Shown: positions 16,449-25,696 of the stretch, one piece after another
Numbering within the stretch: position 1 is the stretch's first letter
How the letters are laid out: each line of letters begins with the position of its first letter
NCBI GenBank assembly: GCA_030041495.1
Contig: JASHNT010000055.1
Location: forward strand, 1-64,000
From: Bryobacteraceae bacterium
GTDB taxonomy: Bacteria; Acidobacteriota; Terriglobia; Bryobacterales; Bryobacteraceae
DNA: 64,000 bases
Direction: 5' to 3'
The notes under the pieces: model-generated
What the model was told of the DNA's origin: nothing
The model's database searches: none
Seen by the model: only the letters and a program-made list of their open reading frames with translations
Translations under genes and position numbers: made by a program

Positions 16449-16971
16449 TAAGGAGCATCGACTCGGGGTTGAGCGCGGTGATTTTCCACAGGCTTTACTC
16501 CGTTCGATGAGACTTCCCGCCGTTAAGATCCTAGATTGCGCCGTTCCCTGTTTTCCCTTGACTCCCGCTGGCACCGGGTGGTGGAATAGTGCGAGCCCGA
16601 AGTGGGGAAACGGGGTGCCCTCCGGAGCGCAACCCTAATTTTTTGCTTGACTTGAGCCCGTGGAGAATGGTATCTATATTCTGACTGCGTCCAGGGTGTA
16701 GCAGAAGCAGTTTTGTAGGCGGCATTCATTGACCGTGAATCCCGCGAGCACATACGAGAAACGAGCTGTACAAAGAGAAGTCGAAGACAACGATGAGCCA
16801 TCAAGCAGACGGATCGAGCCAAAAGCCGGCGGCGCACCATGCCAGCGGGCGGGCTTGGCCGGCGGGCTTGAGGGTTGAGAGGCATCAAGCTTGATCAAAA
16901 ACCGTTTGAGGCTCAGGTTGAAAAGAAGAACTTCCATCAATTCACATTCTGAATTTCACAAGGAGAAGGAA
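16449..16971. other. Intergenic stretch with promoter and long untranslated leader
   Basis: No coding frame with gene-like character is present. The left part (to about 16640) shows no clear terminator for the secretion operon. A sigma-70-type promoter at 16647-16676 is followed by roughly 290 bases of leader before the start at 16972. The leader has several short inverted repeats and ends with a strong AAGGAGAAGGA ribosome-binding site. Confidence 0.5.
16647..16676 (+). promoter_or_regulatory. Probable promoter of the 746-residue secreted protein
   Basis: TTGACT at 16647-16652 and TATCTA at 16671-16676 with an 18-base spacer. Transcription would begin near 16684, leaving a leader of about 290 bases. 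Confidence 0.45.
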
Positions 16972-19212
16972 ATGGCAGATTTTCGCAAATGGCTTTACGC
17001 GCTTGCCCCCGTGGCCCTGCTCGCTGGGTTCACCGTTCCGGCTAGCGCTCAAACAAGTGCCCCATTTCAGTGTATTGCCAACGCAGGCGTACCCCCGACG
17101 GTGCGCGCCGAAGGTTGGACGGAGCTGATGGGCGATATCACGCTGAACTGCACAGGTGGCATCCCCACGCCGACGGGGGTTTTGGTGCAGCCCGTGAACG
17201 TAACGGTGACGATCAATACGTACCTCACCAGCAGAGTTTTGGCTGGCAACTTCGTTGAGGCGCTCTTGATCGTTGACGAACCGCACTCGGCTACCAACCC
17301 CGGAAACCCCATCCTGAACTGCGGCGCTACCGGCGCTCCGGATGACACTCCCTCCGGCGCTGGCGTCTGCGCAATCACTTCGACGGGCGTCCCAAGCGCC
17401 ACGTACAACGGCACCGCTGGGCACCCTAACGTGTTCCAGGGCCAGCTTGGGACTCCGGCTGTCGCCAATCAACCCAATGCGGTGACCTGGCTCGGTGTTC
17501 CGCTGGATCCTCCGGGAACCACCACCAATCGGACCATCCGCATCACCAACATCCGTGCGGACGCGCACGATGCCAACGGTTCCGCGGCTCCGGGCAACTT
17601 CGTCGCCAGCTACATCACGGCGCAGATCTCGATCAATGGCAACACCTCGCTGGCGCTCAACAATCCCCAGCAGATCGTCGCTTTCATCGGGCCGGGCATG
17701 ATCGCCGGTATCTCCCAGACCAACTTTAGCTTCCTGCAGTGCGCTCTACCGGGCTCGCCACAGCCAAGCTTTACCTGGAGTGAGGGCTTCGCGAGTTCTT
17801 GGAAGACCAAGAACATCTCGCTGATCCTGAACCAGGCGGTCGGAACCGTCACCGGCAATGGCACTTACAACGGGACCAGCTACTGGACCTACGATGGTAA
17901 TGCCACGCTCACCCTAGGGCTGACCGGATGGGCGGGGACTGCCACAATCAACTACCCAGCGGACTTGAACCAGAACGTCCCAGGCGCCATCTACAACACC
18001 GAGAGCGGCTTCGAATATCCGGGCACGAGCGGCGGCGCAAATGTGAACAACGATCCCACCCCCAATCCTCCGCCAGGAGTTGGAACTGTTCCCGTAACGG
18101 CCACTACCCTAGGGCTGTATGACGCCACAACCGGAATTTCGGGCGCTGGCATCGCCAATACCGGAACGCGTCTCCAAGTGCAAATCTCTAACATCCCTGC
18201 GGGCGCAGTGGTCTCGGTTCCTGACGCGATTCCGCTCTTCAACAGCAATTGCGGAAAGACTGCTGGCGTGTGCACCAGCAAACCCAGTGGTATCGCCATG
18301 CTGGTTAATACTGATACGGCTGGAGCGGGAGCCTACTCTCCCGTTTACACCGGAACGGGCGGTGCGGCGGGAGCGCTCAATACGACTAGCCCCATTCAGT
18401 CGAGCGGTCTCGTGGTCTACGAGGTGATCTTCGCCGATCCGTTCAGCGTCGAGAGCGCGACGGTTACAACCACCGTTTCCTACACTCCGAACCTGAACCT
18501 CAACCAGCCGACTCCGAACCAGATCGCGCAAGCATTCGGCGGCTTCGCTCCGTTCTATAGCACGGCCTCGGCTCATCTGCCTTCCAGCACGTTGACCATC
18601 CCGCGCTTTGTGACGGCCTCGATTCCGAGCAACGTAAACTACTTCGAGATCGTGCGCTGCGCTTGCAACCTGCTCTTCCCGTTCGTGACCAACGCAGCGG
18701 GCTATGACACCGGTATCGCAATCGCCAACACGTCGCTCGACAACCTGGGTGTCGGCGGCGTCTCTGCCGCGTCCAGCCAGTTCGGCGGCGTACAGTTCTG
18801 GTATTACGGAACCACCGCGAGTGGCGGCAGCGCGCCTCCGACTCAGTGCACCAACGTGGCCAGCCCCGGCACTTGTCCGACTCCGAACGCGACCAGCTCA
18901 TCGAGTGCGGTCGGCCAGGTTCCTGCCGGACAGCTTCTGACCTACGTCCTCTCTACCAGCGGCGGATCGATCGGCAACGGCCCGAACGGTCTGGCGCCCG
19001 GCTGGGCGGCTGGGTTCCAGGGCTACATCATCGCACAGGCTCAGTTCCAATACTGCCACGCTTATGCGTTCATCAGTGGGGCTGGCGAGGGGCCGCTGCA
19101 GGCCGGAATTTCCGAGGGCTACCTCGGCCTCCTGCTCGACAACGGCGGCTTTGTCAGCAATGTCACCGGCATCGTTCGCACCAGTCAGCGCGGCGAGAGC
19201 TTGGTCCACTAA
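16972..19212 (+). CDS. Large secreted surface protein of acidobacterial type, function unknown
   Basis: 746 residues from the ATG at 16972, seven bases behind AAGGAGAAGGA. A signal peptide (FRKWLYALAPVALLAGFTVPASA) ends near residue 27. The mature protein is rich in Thr, Asn, Gly and Ala with few charged residues, suggesting beta structure outside the cell. The C-terminal part (WAAGFQGYIIAQAQFQYCHAYAF, GYLGLLLDNGGF) matches a pattern I have seen in abundant secreted proteins of Acidobacteria with unknown role. Strong ribosome-binding site, own promoter and a strong terminator suggest high expression. Its place directly after the secretion operon makes it a possible substrate (inference). Confidence 0.75.
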   Translation: MADFRKWLYALAPVALLAGFTVPASAQTSAPFQCIANAGVPPTVRAEGWTELMGDITLNCTGGIPTPTGVLVQPVNVTVTINTYLTSRVLAGNFVEALLIVDEPHSATNPGNPILNCGATGAPDDTPSGAGVCAITSTGVPSATYNGTAGHPNVFQGQLGTPAVANQPNAVTWLGVPLDPPGTTTNRTIRITNIRADAHDANGSAAPGNFVASYITAQISINGNTSLALNNPQQIVAFIGPGMIAGISQTNFSFLQCALPGSPQPSFTWSEGFASSWKTKNISLILNQAVGTVTGNGTYNGTSYWTYDGNATLTLGLTGWAGTATINYPADLNQNVPGAIYNTESGFEYPGTSGGANVNNDPTPNPPPGVGTVPVTATTLGLYDATTGISGAGIANTGTRLQVQISNIPAGAVVSVPDAIPLFNSNCGKTAGVCTSKPSGIAMLVNTDTAGAGAYSPVYTGTGGAAGALNTTSPIQSSGLVVYEVIFADPFSVESATVTTTVSYTPNLNLNQPTPNQIAQAFGGFAPFYSTASAHLPSSTLTIPRFVTASIPSNVNYFEIVRCACNLLFPFVTNAAGYDTGIAIANTSLDNLGVGGVSAASSQFGGVQFWYYGTTASGGSAPPTQCTNVASPGTCPTPNATSSSSAVGQVPAGQLLTYVLSTSGGSIGNGPNGLAPGWAAGFQGYIIAQAQFQYCHAYAFISGAGEGPLQAGISEGYLGLLLDNGGFVSNVTGIVRTSQRGESLVH

Positions 19213-19231
19213 GCTAGATCTGCTTCACGCA

Positions 19232-19268
19232 AGAAGGGGAGGAGCTTCGGCTCCTCCCCTTCTGTTTT
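19232..19268 (+). terminator. Rho-independent terminator
   Basis: Perfect 14-bp stem (19232-19245 with 19250-19263) closed by a C(TTCG)G tetraloop and followed by GTTTTT, 19 bases after the stop of the secreted protein gene. Confidence 0.95.
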
Positions 19269-19406
19269 TCCCCGTAAAGAAATCCCCGCACACAGTCGAT
19301 CAAACATTTGATTCGCAATCTGTTTTTTGCTAGCGCACCCCAAATCCGCTGTGGTACACTTACAGTTGTCCACCCGCGTCCCACTCAAGATCCACGAGGT
19401 ATTTCC

Positions 19407-22400
19407 ATGCTGAATCGCAACGTCCCGCTGGCGGTGTGCCTGACCGTCCTGTCAGGCGCGGCCCTTGCGCAGAACCCTCAGGGCGTCGGATATGCGGTTG
19501 AATTCGCCCCTACGGCGTCGGGCCCGTTCCAGGTTTTTCCGGAAAACACTGCTACCTTTGCCAGCTCAAACATCGGCAATACGGGACCCTCCGGAACCAG
19601 CCAGATCGTCGCCAAACCAGACGGCAGCAAATTTTATATTGTCGGCTCCGGCGGCCTTGACTCCATCGACCCGGCGTTTAGCACTCCCAAAGCCATCAAC
19701 GGCCTGAGCGGAACTTTGACCCAAGGGACCATGAGCCCGGACGGGCGCTTCTTGCTTGTGTCGGCAAGCCAAGGGAGCGGAGCGGGCAATGTATTTGTTT
19801 TGAGCACGGCCAACGATAGCGTGGTGCTGAATGAACCTGTTACTGGAAACGTGATCGGCGTCGTGTTCAGCCGCGATGCCGGTACCGCTTGGATTCTGAG
19901 CGAATCCTCAGCCACTGCCATAACTACCGTCACGCTTCCAACCAGCATCGCATCCGTGCAACAGCTCGGTCAGCCGTACCTGCTGCGCGACCCAGCCACT
20001 GGTGCCAGCCTCGGGGGCGACGCAACCAGCTTCGCTCTGTCCCCCCTCGGCCTGCTGTATGTGACGGCAGGAAATGAAATTCTTCAAATCGATCCCACCG
20101 TGCTTGAGACTACATGTCAGAGCTCGCCGTTGACCTGCTCGCCCACCACGGTGGCGCAGATCAACGCCACGCCAGGGCCGCTTCAATTTACTCCGGATGC
20201 GGCGTACGCCTACTTTGTCAATCAGACTCCCGCCATTGGCGGGCAGTCGCTGGTCAGGCTGAGTCTGCCCATCACCGGAGCGACGACCAGCATCAAGTAC
20301 TACCCGTCGACCGAACTGTTCGACAGCATCATGGTGGCGGGACAAAACCGGATCTTTGCGCACAGTCCGAACGACAGCACCCTGTGGGACGTCGCTGCCG
20401 ATTTGAGCTCCGTGACCGTGACCACCCTCCAGAATGTCCTGCCCGCGACGCAAGTCTATTCCGCCGTAATCTCGGGCGAACTTCCTTCGGCGCAATTCCT
20501 ATTTGTGGTTGCGGGAGGAACCTCGCTCTCCGACGTCTACTTGGTCAACCTGTCCACCAACTCCGTCAGCGCCCAAGCCGCGGCGTCGCAGGGACTCGGC
20601 CCACTGCAATTTGTTTACGTTCCCTCCGAAACTCCAGCGGCATTCACAACGCCGCTCACGTATAACGCTACCCAGACGAACCTGGCGCCGGGGAGCACCG
20701 CGGCCCCGCTGATCGCCCGAGTGCTTGACCAGAACGGCAATCCCGTCTACACCGTCCCCGTGTCCTTCACCGGCGATCCCTCTCTCACCATAACGCCCGC
20801 AAACACCACCACCAACGCGGATGGTTTTGTCCAAACCATCGTGACTGTCGGCAGCACGCCCGGCAGCTATCCGGTCACTATGACGGCCGGCACAGGCAAT
20901 AACACCGTGACGGCAACTTTCGCCCTCGCCATTCCCGGCGCAGGAACACCGGGCTCGCCCACCGGTGGTACCAATCAACTCAGCATCGTCACCGGAAACG
21001 GACAACTCTTCCAATCCGGAGTGCTGCAATTTGGAAACCCGAATAACCTGCTGACCGTACTGTTAGTCGATCAAAACGGCAATCCCTACGCGAACCAAAA
21101 CGTGACGTTTTCCGTTACCGGCGCCGCCATCGGCACCGTTGGTAGCCCGAACACTACCACCGACAACACCGGGCAGGCGTACAGCGTTTTCTATCCCGGC
21201 TTCCCCGGTGAAAATGAAGCGTTTCAGTCGACTACAGTGGTCGCAACGGCAACCGATGGATCCGGTAATGTCCTCGGCTCCGTCACCTTTACCGAAACGA
21301 TCTATCAGATCGATTCCTTCGGCGGTGGTCCCACTATCTCCATCCAACAACCAGTCACCGGCGTGATCACCGGCGGCGAAGGCGACGTCCTTCCTGGCGC
21401 CATCCAAGCTTCGCTCTTCACCAACGCATTTGGTAAGGGTCAGCCGATTCCCGGCGTGGGCATCCGGATTGCCGACGCAACCAATCCCAACAACAACGGT
21501 GCAGGCACTTGTCAAGGCAGTCCGTTGAGCGATCAGAACGGAGTCATCACCTGCAACTTTATTCCGGCCTGCGCAGCGACGCTCACGGCAAGCGGCGCGC
21601 AACTTGGTTTGGGCCTGCACGGCTTTGACATCATCATCGGCGAACACAGCAGCTTTAGCGATTACGCCGTCAACATACTTCCCGGTTCGACGCAAGCGCT
21701 GACCGTAAGCGGCGGGAACAGCCAAAACGCCAACCCCGGGTCAACGCTCTCATTACCTCTGACCGCAACCGTTACCGACAACTGTGGAACGCCTATTAGC
21801 GGCGTCACCATTACCTGGAAAGTCACGCAAGGTTCCGCGACACTTTCACCTCCATCTACGGTAACCGGTGCGGGCGGATTTGGCTCGACCAAACTCACCT
21901 TTGGATCAAGCGCCGGTAACGTTACGGTTACAGCGACCATCAACGGGACTACCACTGTCACCTTTACCGAGACCGCCAACGCCGTCGTAGGCAGCCTGAC
22001 CCTTGTTTCTGGCGGCAACCAGATTGCCCTGGAAGGCGCAGCCTTCGCGCAACCCCTGGTCTTCGCTCTTCAAGACAATAAGGGCGACCCGCTACAGGGC
22101 TTCACTGTAAACTTCTCGCTAGCCGGCGGCTCCGCGTCCCTGAGTGCGACCACTGGAACCACCAATGCGCAAGGCCAAGTAACGGTGAACGTCACCGCCG
22201 GGACCACCCCGGGCACGGTCACTGTCGACGCTACCTATGCAACCTTTACCGCGCCTGCGACACTTACCGTGACTGCTCCCGGGCCGAGCGTCTCAGCAAC
22301 CAGCTTCGTCAACGCGGCGAGCTTCCAGCCGGGGCTTGTTCCCTGCGGTCTGGCGACCGTTACCGGGGCCGGACTTGCGCCCAACGTTACAGGAGTCCAG

Positions 22401-23051
22401 TCATGGTGGAACGGGTTCGGACCTCCGCCTCCAGTACCCTACACACTCCAGGGTGTCAGTATCACCGTAAATGGCAGTGCTGCGCCGATCCTGAGCGTCT
22501 CCAATGTCAATGGAAATCAACAGGTCAACTTCCAGACGCCTTGCGAAGCGACTCCGGGATCGGGGACTGTCGTGGTGCAAGTGAATTCAGCGACCACCAC
22601 CACTACCGGCGTCACCGTTTATCAAATGCAGCCTGGCATCTTCACCTTCGCGGGGACAGCAGGTGCGCTTGACGCCATCGTCCTCGACTCGAACGGGAAC
22701 TACATCACGCCGAGCAATTTCGCGCAGGCAGGCCAAACCTATTACATGTACGTAACCGGCCTTGGCCAGCCCACCCCGAGCGTAAAGACTGGCGAGCTCG
22801 GTTCCGGCTCGCAAACCATCCTGGCCTCCCAGGTAGTTTTGGCGATCGACAGCGTCGGTGTATCCGTGACCCAGGTGCAGTACCTGCAAGGTGCATTCGG
22901 CGAATACGTGATCACGTTTACAATCCCCGCCACCGCGAACGGCCAAGCCTTCCCGACGGGTACGAATCTCCCCATTTCGTTAGGTGGGATCACTTCGGGC
23001 GGGACTATCTTCGATAACGAGACTGGCGTTGTGCTGGCCGGCATCCAGTAA
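19407..23051 (+). CDS. Giant secreted protein: beta-propeller, Big-1-type Ig repeats, TIGR03437 C-terminus
   Basis: 1214 residues from the ATG at 19407 (GAGG box upstream); the longer frame has no signal peptide at its start. Signal peptide about 1-22. Residues to about 430 look like a seven-bladed propeller of the YVTN/PQQ-like kind (VAKPDGSKFYIVG, MSPDGRFLLVSA, FTPDAAYAYFV). Three or more bacterial Ig-like (Big-1/invasin-type) repeats follow, marked by RVLDQNGNPVYTVPVSFTG, LLVDQNGNPYANQNVTF, ALQDNKGDPLQGFTVNFSLAGG. The last about 240 residues are the TIGR03437 domain (SFVNAASFQPGLVPCGLATVTGAGLAP-type start, QPGIFTF). Likely a surface or adhesion protein. Confidence 0.8.
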   Translation: MLNRNVPLAVCLTVLSGAALAQNPQGVGYAVEFAPTASGPFQVFPENTATFASSNIGNTGPSGTSQIVAKPDGSKFYIVGSGGLDSIDPAFSTPKAINGLSGTLTQGTMSPDGRFLLVSASQGSGAGNVFVLSTANDSVVLNEPVTGNVIGVVFSRDAGTAWILSESSATAITTVTLPTSIASVQQLGQPYLLRDPATGASLGGDATSFALSPLGLLYVTAGNEILQIDPTVLETTCQSSPLTCSPTTVAQINATPGPLQFTPDAAYAYFVNQTPAIGGQSLVRLSLPITGATTSIKYYPSTELFDSIMVAGQNRIFAHSPNDSTLWDVAADLSSVTVTTLQNVLPATQVYSAVISGELPSAQFLFVVAGGTSLSDVYLVNLSTNSVSAQAAASQGLGPLQFVYVPSETPAAFTTPLTYNATQTNLAPGSTAAPLIARVLDQNGNPVYTVPVSFTGDPSLTITPANTTTNADGFVQTIVTVGSTPGSYPVTMTAGTGNNTVTATFALAIPGAGTPGSPTGGTNQLSIVTGNGQLFQSGVLQFGNPNNLLTVLLVDQNGNPYANQNVTFSVTGAAIGTVGSPNTTTDNTGQAYSVFYPGFPGENEAFQSTTVVATATDGSGNVLGSVTFTETIYQIDSFGGGPTISIQQPVTGVITGGEGDVLPGAIQASLFTNAFGKGQPIPGVGIRIADATNPNNNGAGTCQGSPLSDQNGVITCNFIPACAATLTASGAQLGLGLHGFDIIIGEHSSFSDYAVNILPGSTQALTVSGGNSQNANPGSTLSLPLTATVTDNCGTPISGVTITWKVTQGSATLSPPSTVTGAGGFGSTKLTFGSSAGNVTVTATINGTTTVTFTETANAVVGSLTLVSGGNQIALEGAAFAQPLVFALQDNKGDPLQGFTVNFSLAGGSASLSATTGTTNAQGQVTVNVTAGTTPGTVTVDATYATFTAPATLTVTAPGPSVSATSFVNAASFQPGLVPCGLATVTGAGLAPNVTGVQSWWNGFGPPPPVPYTLQGVSITVNGSAAPILSVSNVNGNQQVNFQTPCEATPGSGTVVVQVNSATTTTTGVTVYQMQPGIFTFAGTAGALDAIVLDSNGNYITPSNFAQAGQTYYMYVTGLGQPTPSVKTGELGSGSQTILASQVVLAIDSVGVSVTQVQYLQGAFGEYVITFTIPATANGQAFPTGTNLPISLGGITSGGTIFDNETGVVLAGIQ

Positions 23052-23064
23052 CGTCCTCACGGGT

Positions 23065-23086
23065 GGGCGGGGCATCAACCCCGCCC
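23065..23086. terminator. Hairpin between convergent genes
   Basis: GGGCGGGG and CCCCGCCC form an 8-bp G/C stem with a CATCAA loop, 14 bases after the giant gene stop and 10 bases before the convergent gene's stop. No U-run, so efficiency is uncertain. Confidence 0.55.
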
Positions 23087-23096
23087 TGCCTCTTGC

Positions 23097-23558
23097 TTAG
23101 TCCAGCTCCGGTTGCGTCGACTCCGACCACTTGAACTCTGCAACGCCAGTGCCCGCATTGAAGTAGATCAAGTTCGGGCCACCGATTCCGCCGTAAGCGC
23201 CGTTGGTATCGAGTTCATCGGGAACGCCGCCGAATCCTAAAGACGCCGGACCCCGATCCCAAACGTCGCCGGCAAAATCATCCAGCGTAAGCGTCGTGTT
23301 ATTGGGGCCGGGGACCGTCGCCTGGATCAGCCAGACCGCGATGCCCTGCGGGTTTGGATCCGGCAACAAAAAGAAAATGTCGAAGCCATCCAGAGCGCCG
23401 TCGACTAACTGGAACTGGATCGCCGGGAAATTCTTTTGTGCCAGCGCGAACACCTGCTGGGCCTGCGCCTGGGTTGCAAACATATTCCACGTTGCGCGTG
23501 GGACCGGATATGTGGTCGTGCCATAAACCATGGTCACGCCCTTGGGTTGTGTAAGCAT
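23097..23558 (-). CDS. Hypothetical protein
   Basis: 153 residues if translation begins at the ATG at 23558, which has GGGAGG upstream; the frame extends 13 codons further. No signal peptide and no known motif. The protein alternates aromatic and polar residues and includes a GFDIFFLLPDPNPQGIAVW segment and a Gly-rich GAYGGIGGPNLIYF part near the end. I cannot assign a family. Convergent with the giant secreted-protein gene. Confidence 0.5.
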   Translation of the reverse strand: MLTQPKGVTMVYGTTTYPVPRATWNMFATQAQAQQVFALAQKNFPAIQFQLVDGALDGFDIFFLLPDPNPQGIAVWLIQATVPGPNNTTLTLDDFAGDVWDRGPASLGFGGVPDELDTNGAYGGIGGPNLIYFNAGTGVAEFKWSESTQPELD

Positions 23559-23665
23559 TGGGTTCGAGTGTCCTCCCTCGCTCCCATGTGCGCACACGTC
23601 TGGACTAGCTGCCGGCGAGACAAACCGCTATCTCACCAAATTCGCGAGACTAATCCTGCAGCAAT

Positions 23666-24616
23666 CTAGACGGACTCAAGCGCCTGCTGGTACGCCTGGA
23701 TCCCGCCGGCGATATTGGTCCCGTACGCACCCTCGGCAGCGACCGCGGCTTCCGCGGCCGCCTGCTGGTCCGCCGGCAGAAATTGAATCAGCGCCGGATT
23801 CGGCAGATTATCGGCGTTAAGCGACGTGCCCGTGGCACCGCTGCCATATTGATTGGACGGCTGCTCCGCCGAAGAGACGATCCCGCTCTGCGCCCCACCC
23901 TGGGACTGATACGAAGGGTCCGCCGCGGCCATGATGTCCGGGTTGGACTGGATCTCGTTGTAGCTCAGATTCCACGGCAAATTCGGGCCGGCATACTGGG
24001 TAAGGAAGTCCTGCATGGACGCGCCGCCGGTTCCGAAAGAGCTCCCATATTGATAAGCGAGCTGCTGCGTCTGCGTCAGGTCGCCGAAAGTGAGCGTGGT
24101 TCCCGGGACGGTGGCTGTGGGCACACCTCCGCCTGTTCCCGCGGCGTTTGCCAGTTGGAAAGCGACTTGTTGCGGCGTCAGCACTGCCCAGGAATCCTCC
24201 ATCTGCTGAATCTGCTCCTGAATCGTGGTGACCGGCATCCCTTCGTAGGAGGTCGTGAGCGCCGCAGCGGGCGTGGCTACCTCCTGAGACGCCGCAGCGG
24301 TCGCCGAGGCTGTCGGAGTATTCGTTGAAGCCGCTGTCGAGGCTACCGATGTCGCCGGCGTTGACGCCGCCGACGGGGAGGTCAGGGTGACAAGATATTG
24401 ACTACTGCCGGAATTCTGCCCCTGTTCGGGCTGAATGGTCATCTGGATCTGAGACCCGTTACCGGCTTGGCCCATGAAGCTCTCCAGGGCGGAAACAAGC
24501 TGTTCGGTGAAGGAATCTGTTGAATCTGTGGAACTTGTGCCGCCAGTAGCGGGGGCTGCGTTCAGAGTGATCGAATCCGTAAGCGCGTTCGACACGTTGC
24601 TGGTTGACGAAACCAT
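23666..24616 (-). CDS. Low-complexity Ser/Thr/Ala/Gln-rich protein, function unknown
   Basis: 316 residues. The N-terminal 110 residues are Ser/Thr/Ala-rich with few charges; a middle segment (IQEQIQQMEDSWAVLTPQQVAFQLANAAG) is more ordered, and the C-terminal part is Gln/Gly/Pro-rich with an Ala-rich helix near the end. No signal peptide. Composition recalls flagellar hook-length or rod-type secreted proteins, and flagellar export genes are present 37 kb away, but there is no specific match. It is followed on the minus strand by the hypothetical gene ending at 23097, with about 107 bases between. Confidence 0.5.
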   Translation of the reverse strand: MVSSTSNVSNALTDSITLNAAPATGGTSSTDSTDSFTEQLVSALESFMGQAGNGSQIQMTIQPEQGQNSGSSQYLVTLTSPSAASTPATSVASTAASTNTPTASATAAASQEVATPAAALTTSYEGMPVTTIQEQIQQMEDSWAVLTPQQVAFQLANAAGTGGGVPTATVPGTTLTFGDLTQTQQLAYQYGSSFGTGGASMQDFLTQYAGPNLPWNLSYNEIQSNPDIMAAADPSYQSQGGAQSGIVSSAEQPSNQYGSGATGTSLNADNLPNPALIQFLPADQQAAAEAAVAAEGAYGTNIAGGIQAYQQALESV

Positions 24617-24689
24617 GACGAGTTAGGTTGCCTCCGCAGGGAAGGCAGGCAACCCAATCGCCAAACGTCCTCTAGCAGAGCGCCACTGT

Positions 24690-25550
24690 CTAAGGTGTCT
24701 GGAAATTCACGCGGAATGGAAACGCTTGCTCAAAGGGATCGACCACTACGTAAATCGTCACGAATCCCGCCTTGGGTCGGCCGCCCGCAGACGGATCAAA
24801 ACTCAGCTCAATATCCGCATCTTCACCGGCGTTGACATTGCGTTTATCGAGCTTAGCCGTAAAGCCCGGCAGGTCGGACGGAACGTTAGCAAGGCTCACC
24901 GAAACCGAACCCGGAACGTTGTTGTGGAAGACTACCTTCGCCGAAGACGCTTTATCCGACGACAGAGTCACCGCATCCGGACTAATACCCGTGGTCTTTC
25001 CGGTCTCGTTCAGTATCCGCTGCGCTTCTGCAGCCATGGTTCCGTCGTCGATTTTCCGATTCTCGGCCTTTGCAGCGCGGCCTGCTGGCGCCAAGTCAGA
25101 GGAAGGGCCCATCGGAGTCACCCAGCCACTGGTCTTGGGTTGATCGTGGTACACCCACTTCCCGTCCTCGACCTTCCAACTCGTCGTCCACACTCTGTCC
25201 ACGTCCACGTCTTGGGCAAAACCCTCCGCCCGCCAATGCTGAATGATCGTGACGTTGAGCTTCACTGCAGCGTTGCTGAAGTTGTCCGAATATTCGATGG
25301 AATCGATCTTGAACTTCTTCATCTCAGCTTTCGGCGCAGCGAAATAATAGTCCTGGGTGTCCCGCGCCACAAGGTCTAAAGCGGCCCGGAACTTGCTGTC
25401 GACAAAATCCTGAAAGAACGCGTTGACGTTGGCGCGTAGCGCCTGATCGACCTCCGGAGGCGGCGCCGTGCCGCCAGCCTGCGCAAAAGCCCGCCCGGAA
25501 ATCAAGCAAAACGCGGCGGAACACAACACGAACATGGAACGAGAGGCCAT
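24690..25550 (-). CDS. Secreted protein of unknown function with C-terminal Ig-like segment
   Basis: 286 residues from the ATG at 25550, which has AAGGAGC in good position. A signal peptide ends at about residue 23 (FVLCSAAFCLISGRAFA). The first half has an FQDFVDSKFRAALDLVARDTQDYYF segment and DRVWTTSWKVEDGKWVYHD, resembling a SnoaL/NTF2-like cystatin fold. The last third (VFHNNVPGSVSVSLANVPSDLPGFTAKLDKRNVNAGEDADIELSF) has the look of an Ig-like domain as seen in periplasmic proteins. No catalytic residues are evident. Confidence 0.6.
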   Translation of the reverse strand: MASRSMFVLCSAAFCLISGRAFAQAGGTAPPPEVDQALRANVNAFFQDFVDSKFRAALDLVARDTQDYYFAAPKAEMKKFKIDSIEYSDNFSNAAVKLNVTIIQHWRAEGFAQDVDVDRVWTTSWKVEDGKWVYHDQPKTSGWVTPMGPSSDLAPAGRAAKAENRKIDDGTMAAEAQRILNETGKTTGISPDAVTLSSDKASSAKVVFHNNVPGSVSVSLANVPSDLPGFTAKLDKRNVNAGEDADIELSFDPSAGGRPKAGFVTIYVVVDPFEQAFPFRVNFQTP

Positions 25551-25696
25551 GGGCGCTCCTTGAGAATCTCTTGCCATTGTATCAATCTCTCCCTCAACTT
25601 GGAACGAAGTGTGAGGAGCCGCGGGAGGCGGGATTCACGGCCACTCGAAGACAATAGACGCGCGCGCCCGCCGGAGGTTAGTGAGCCCTCGGGTAG

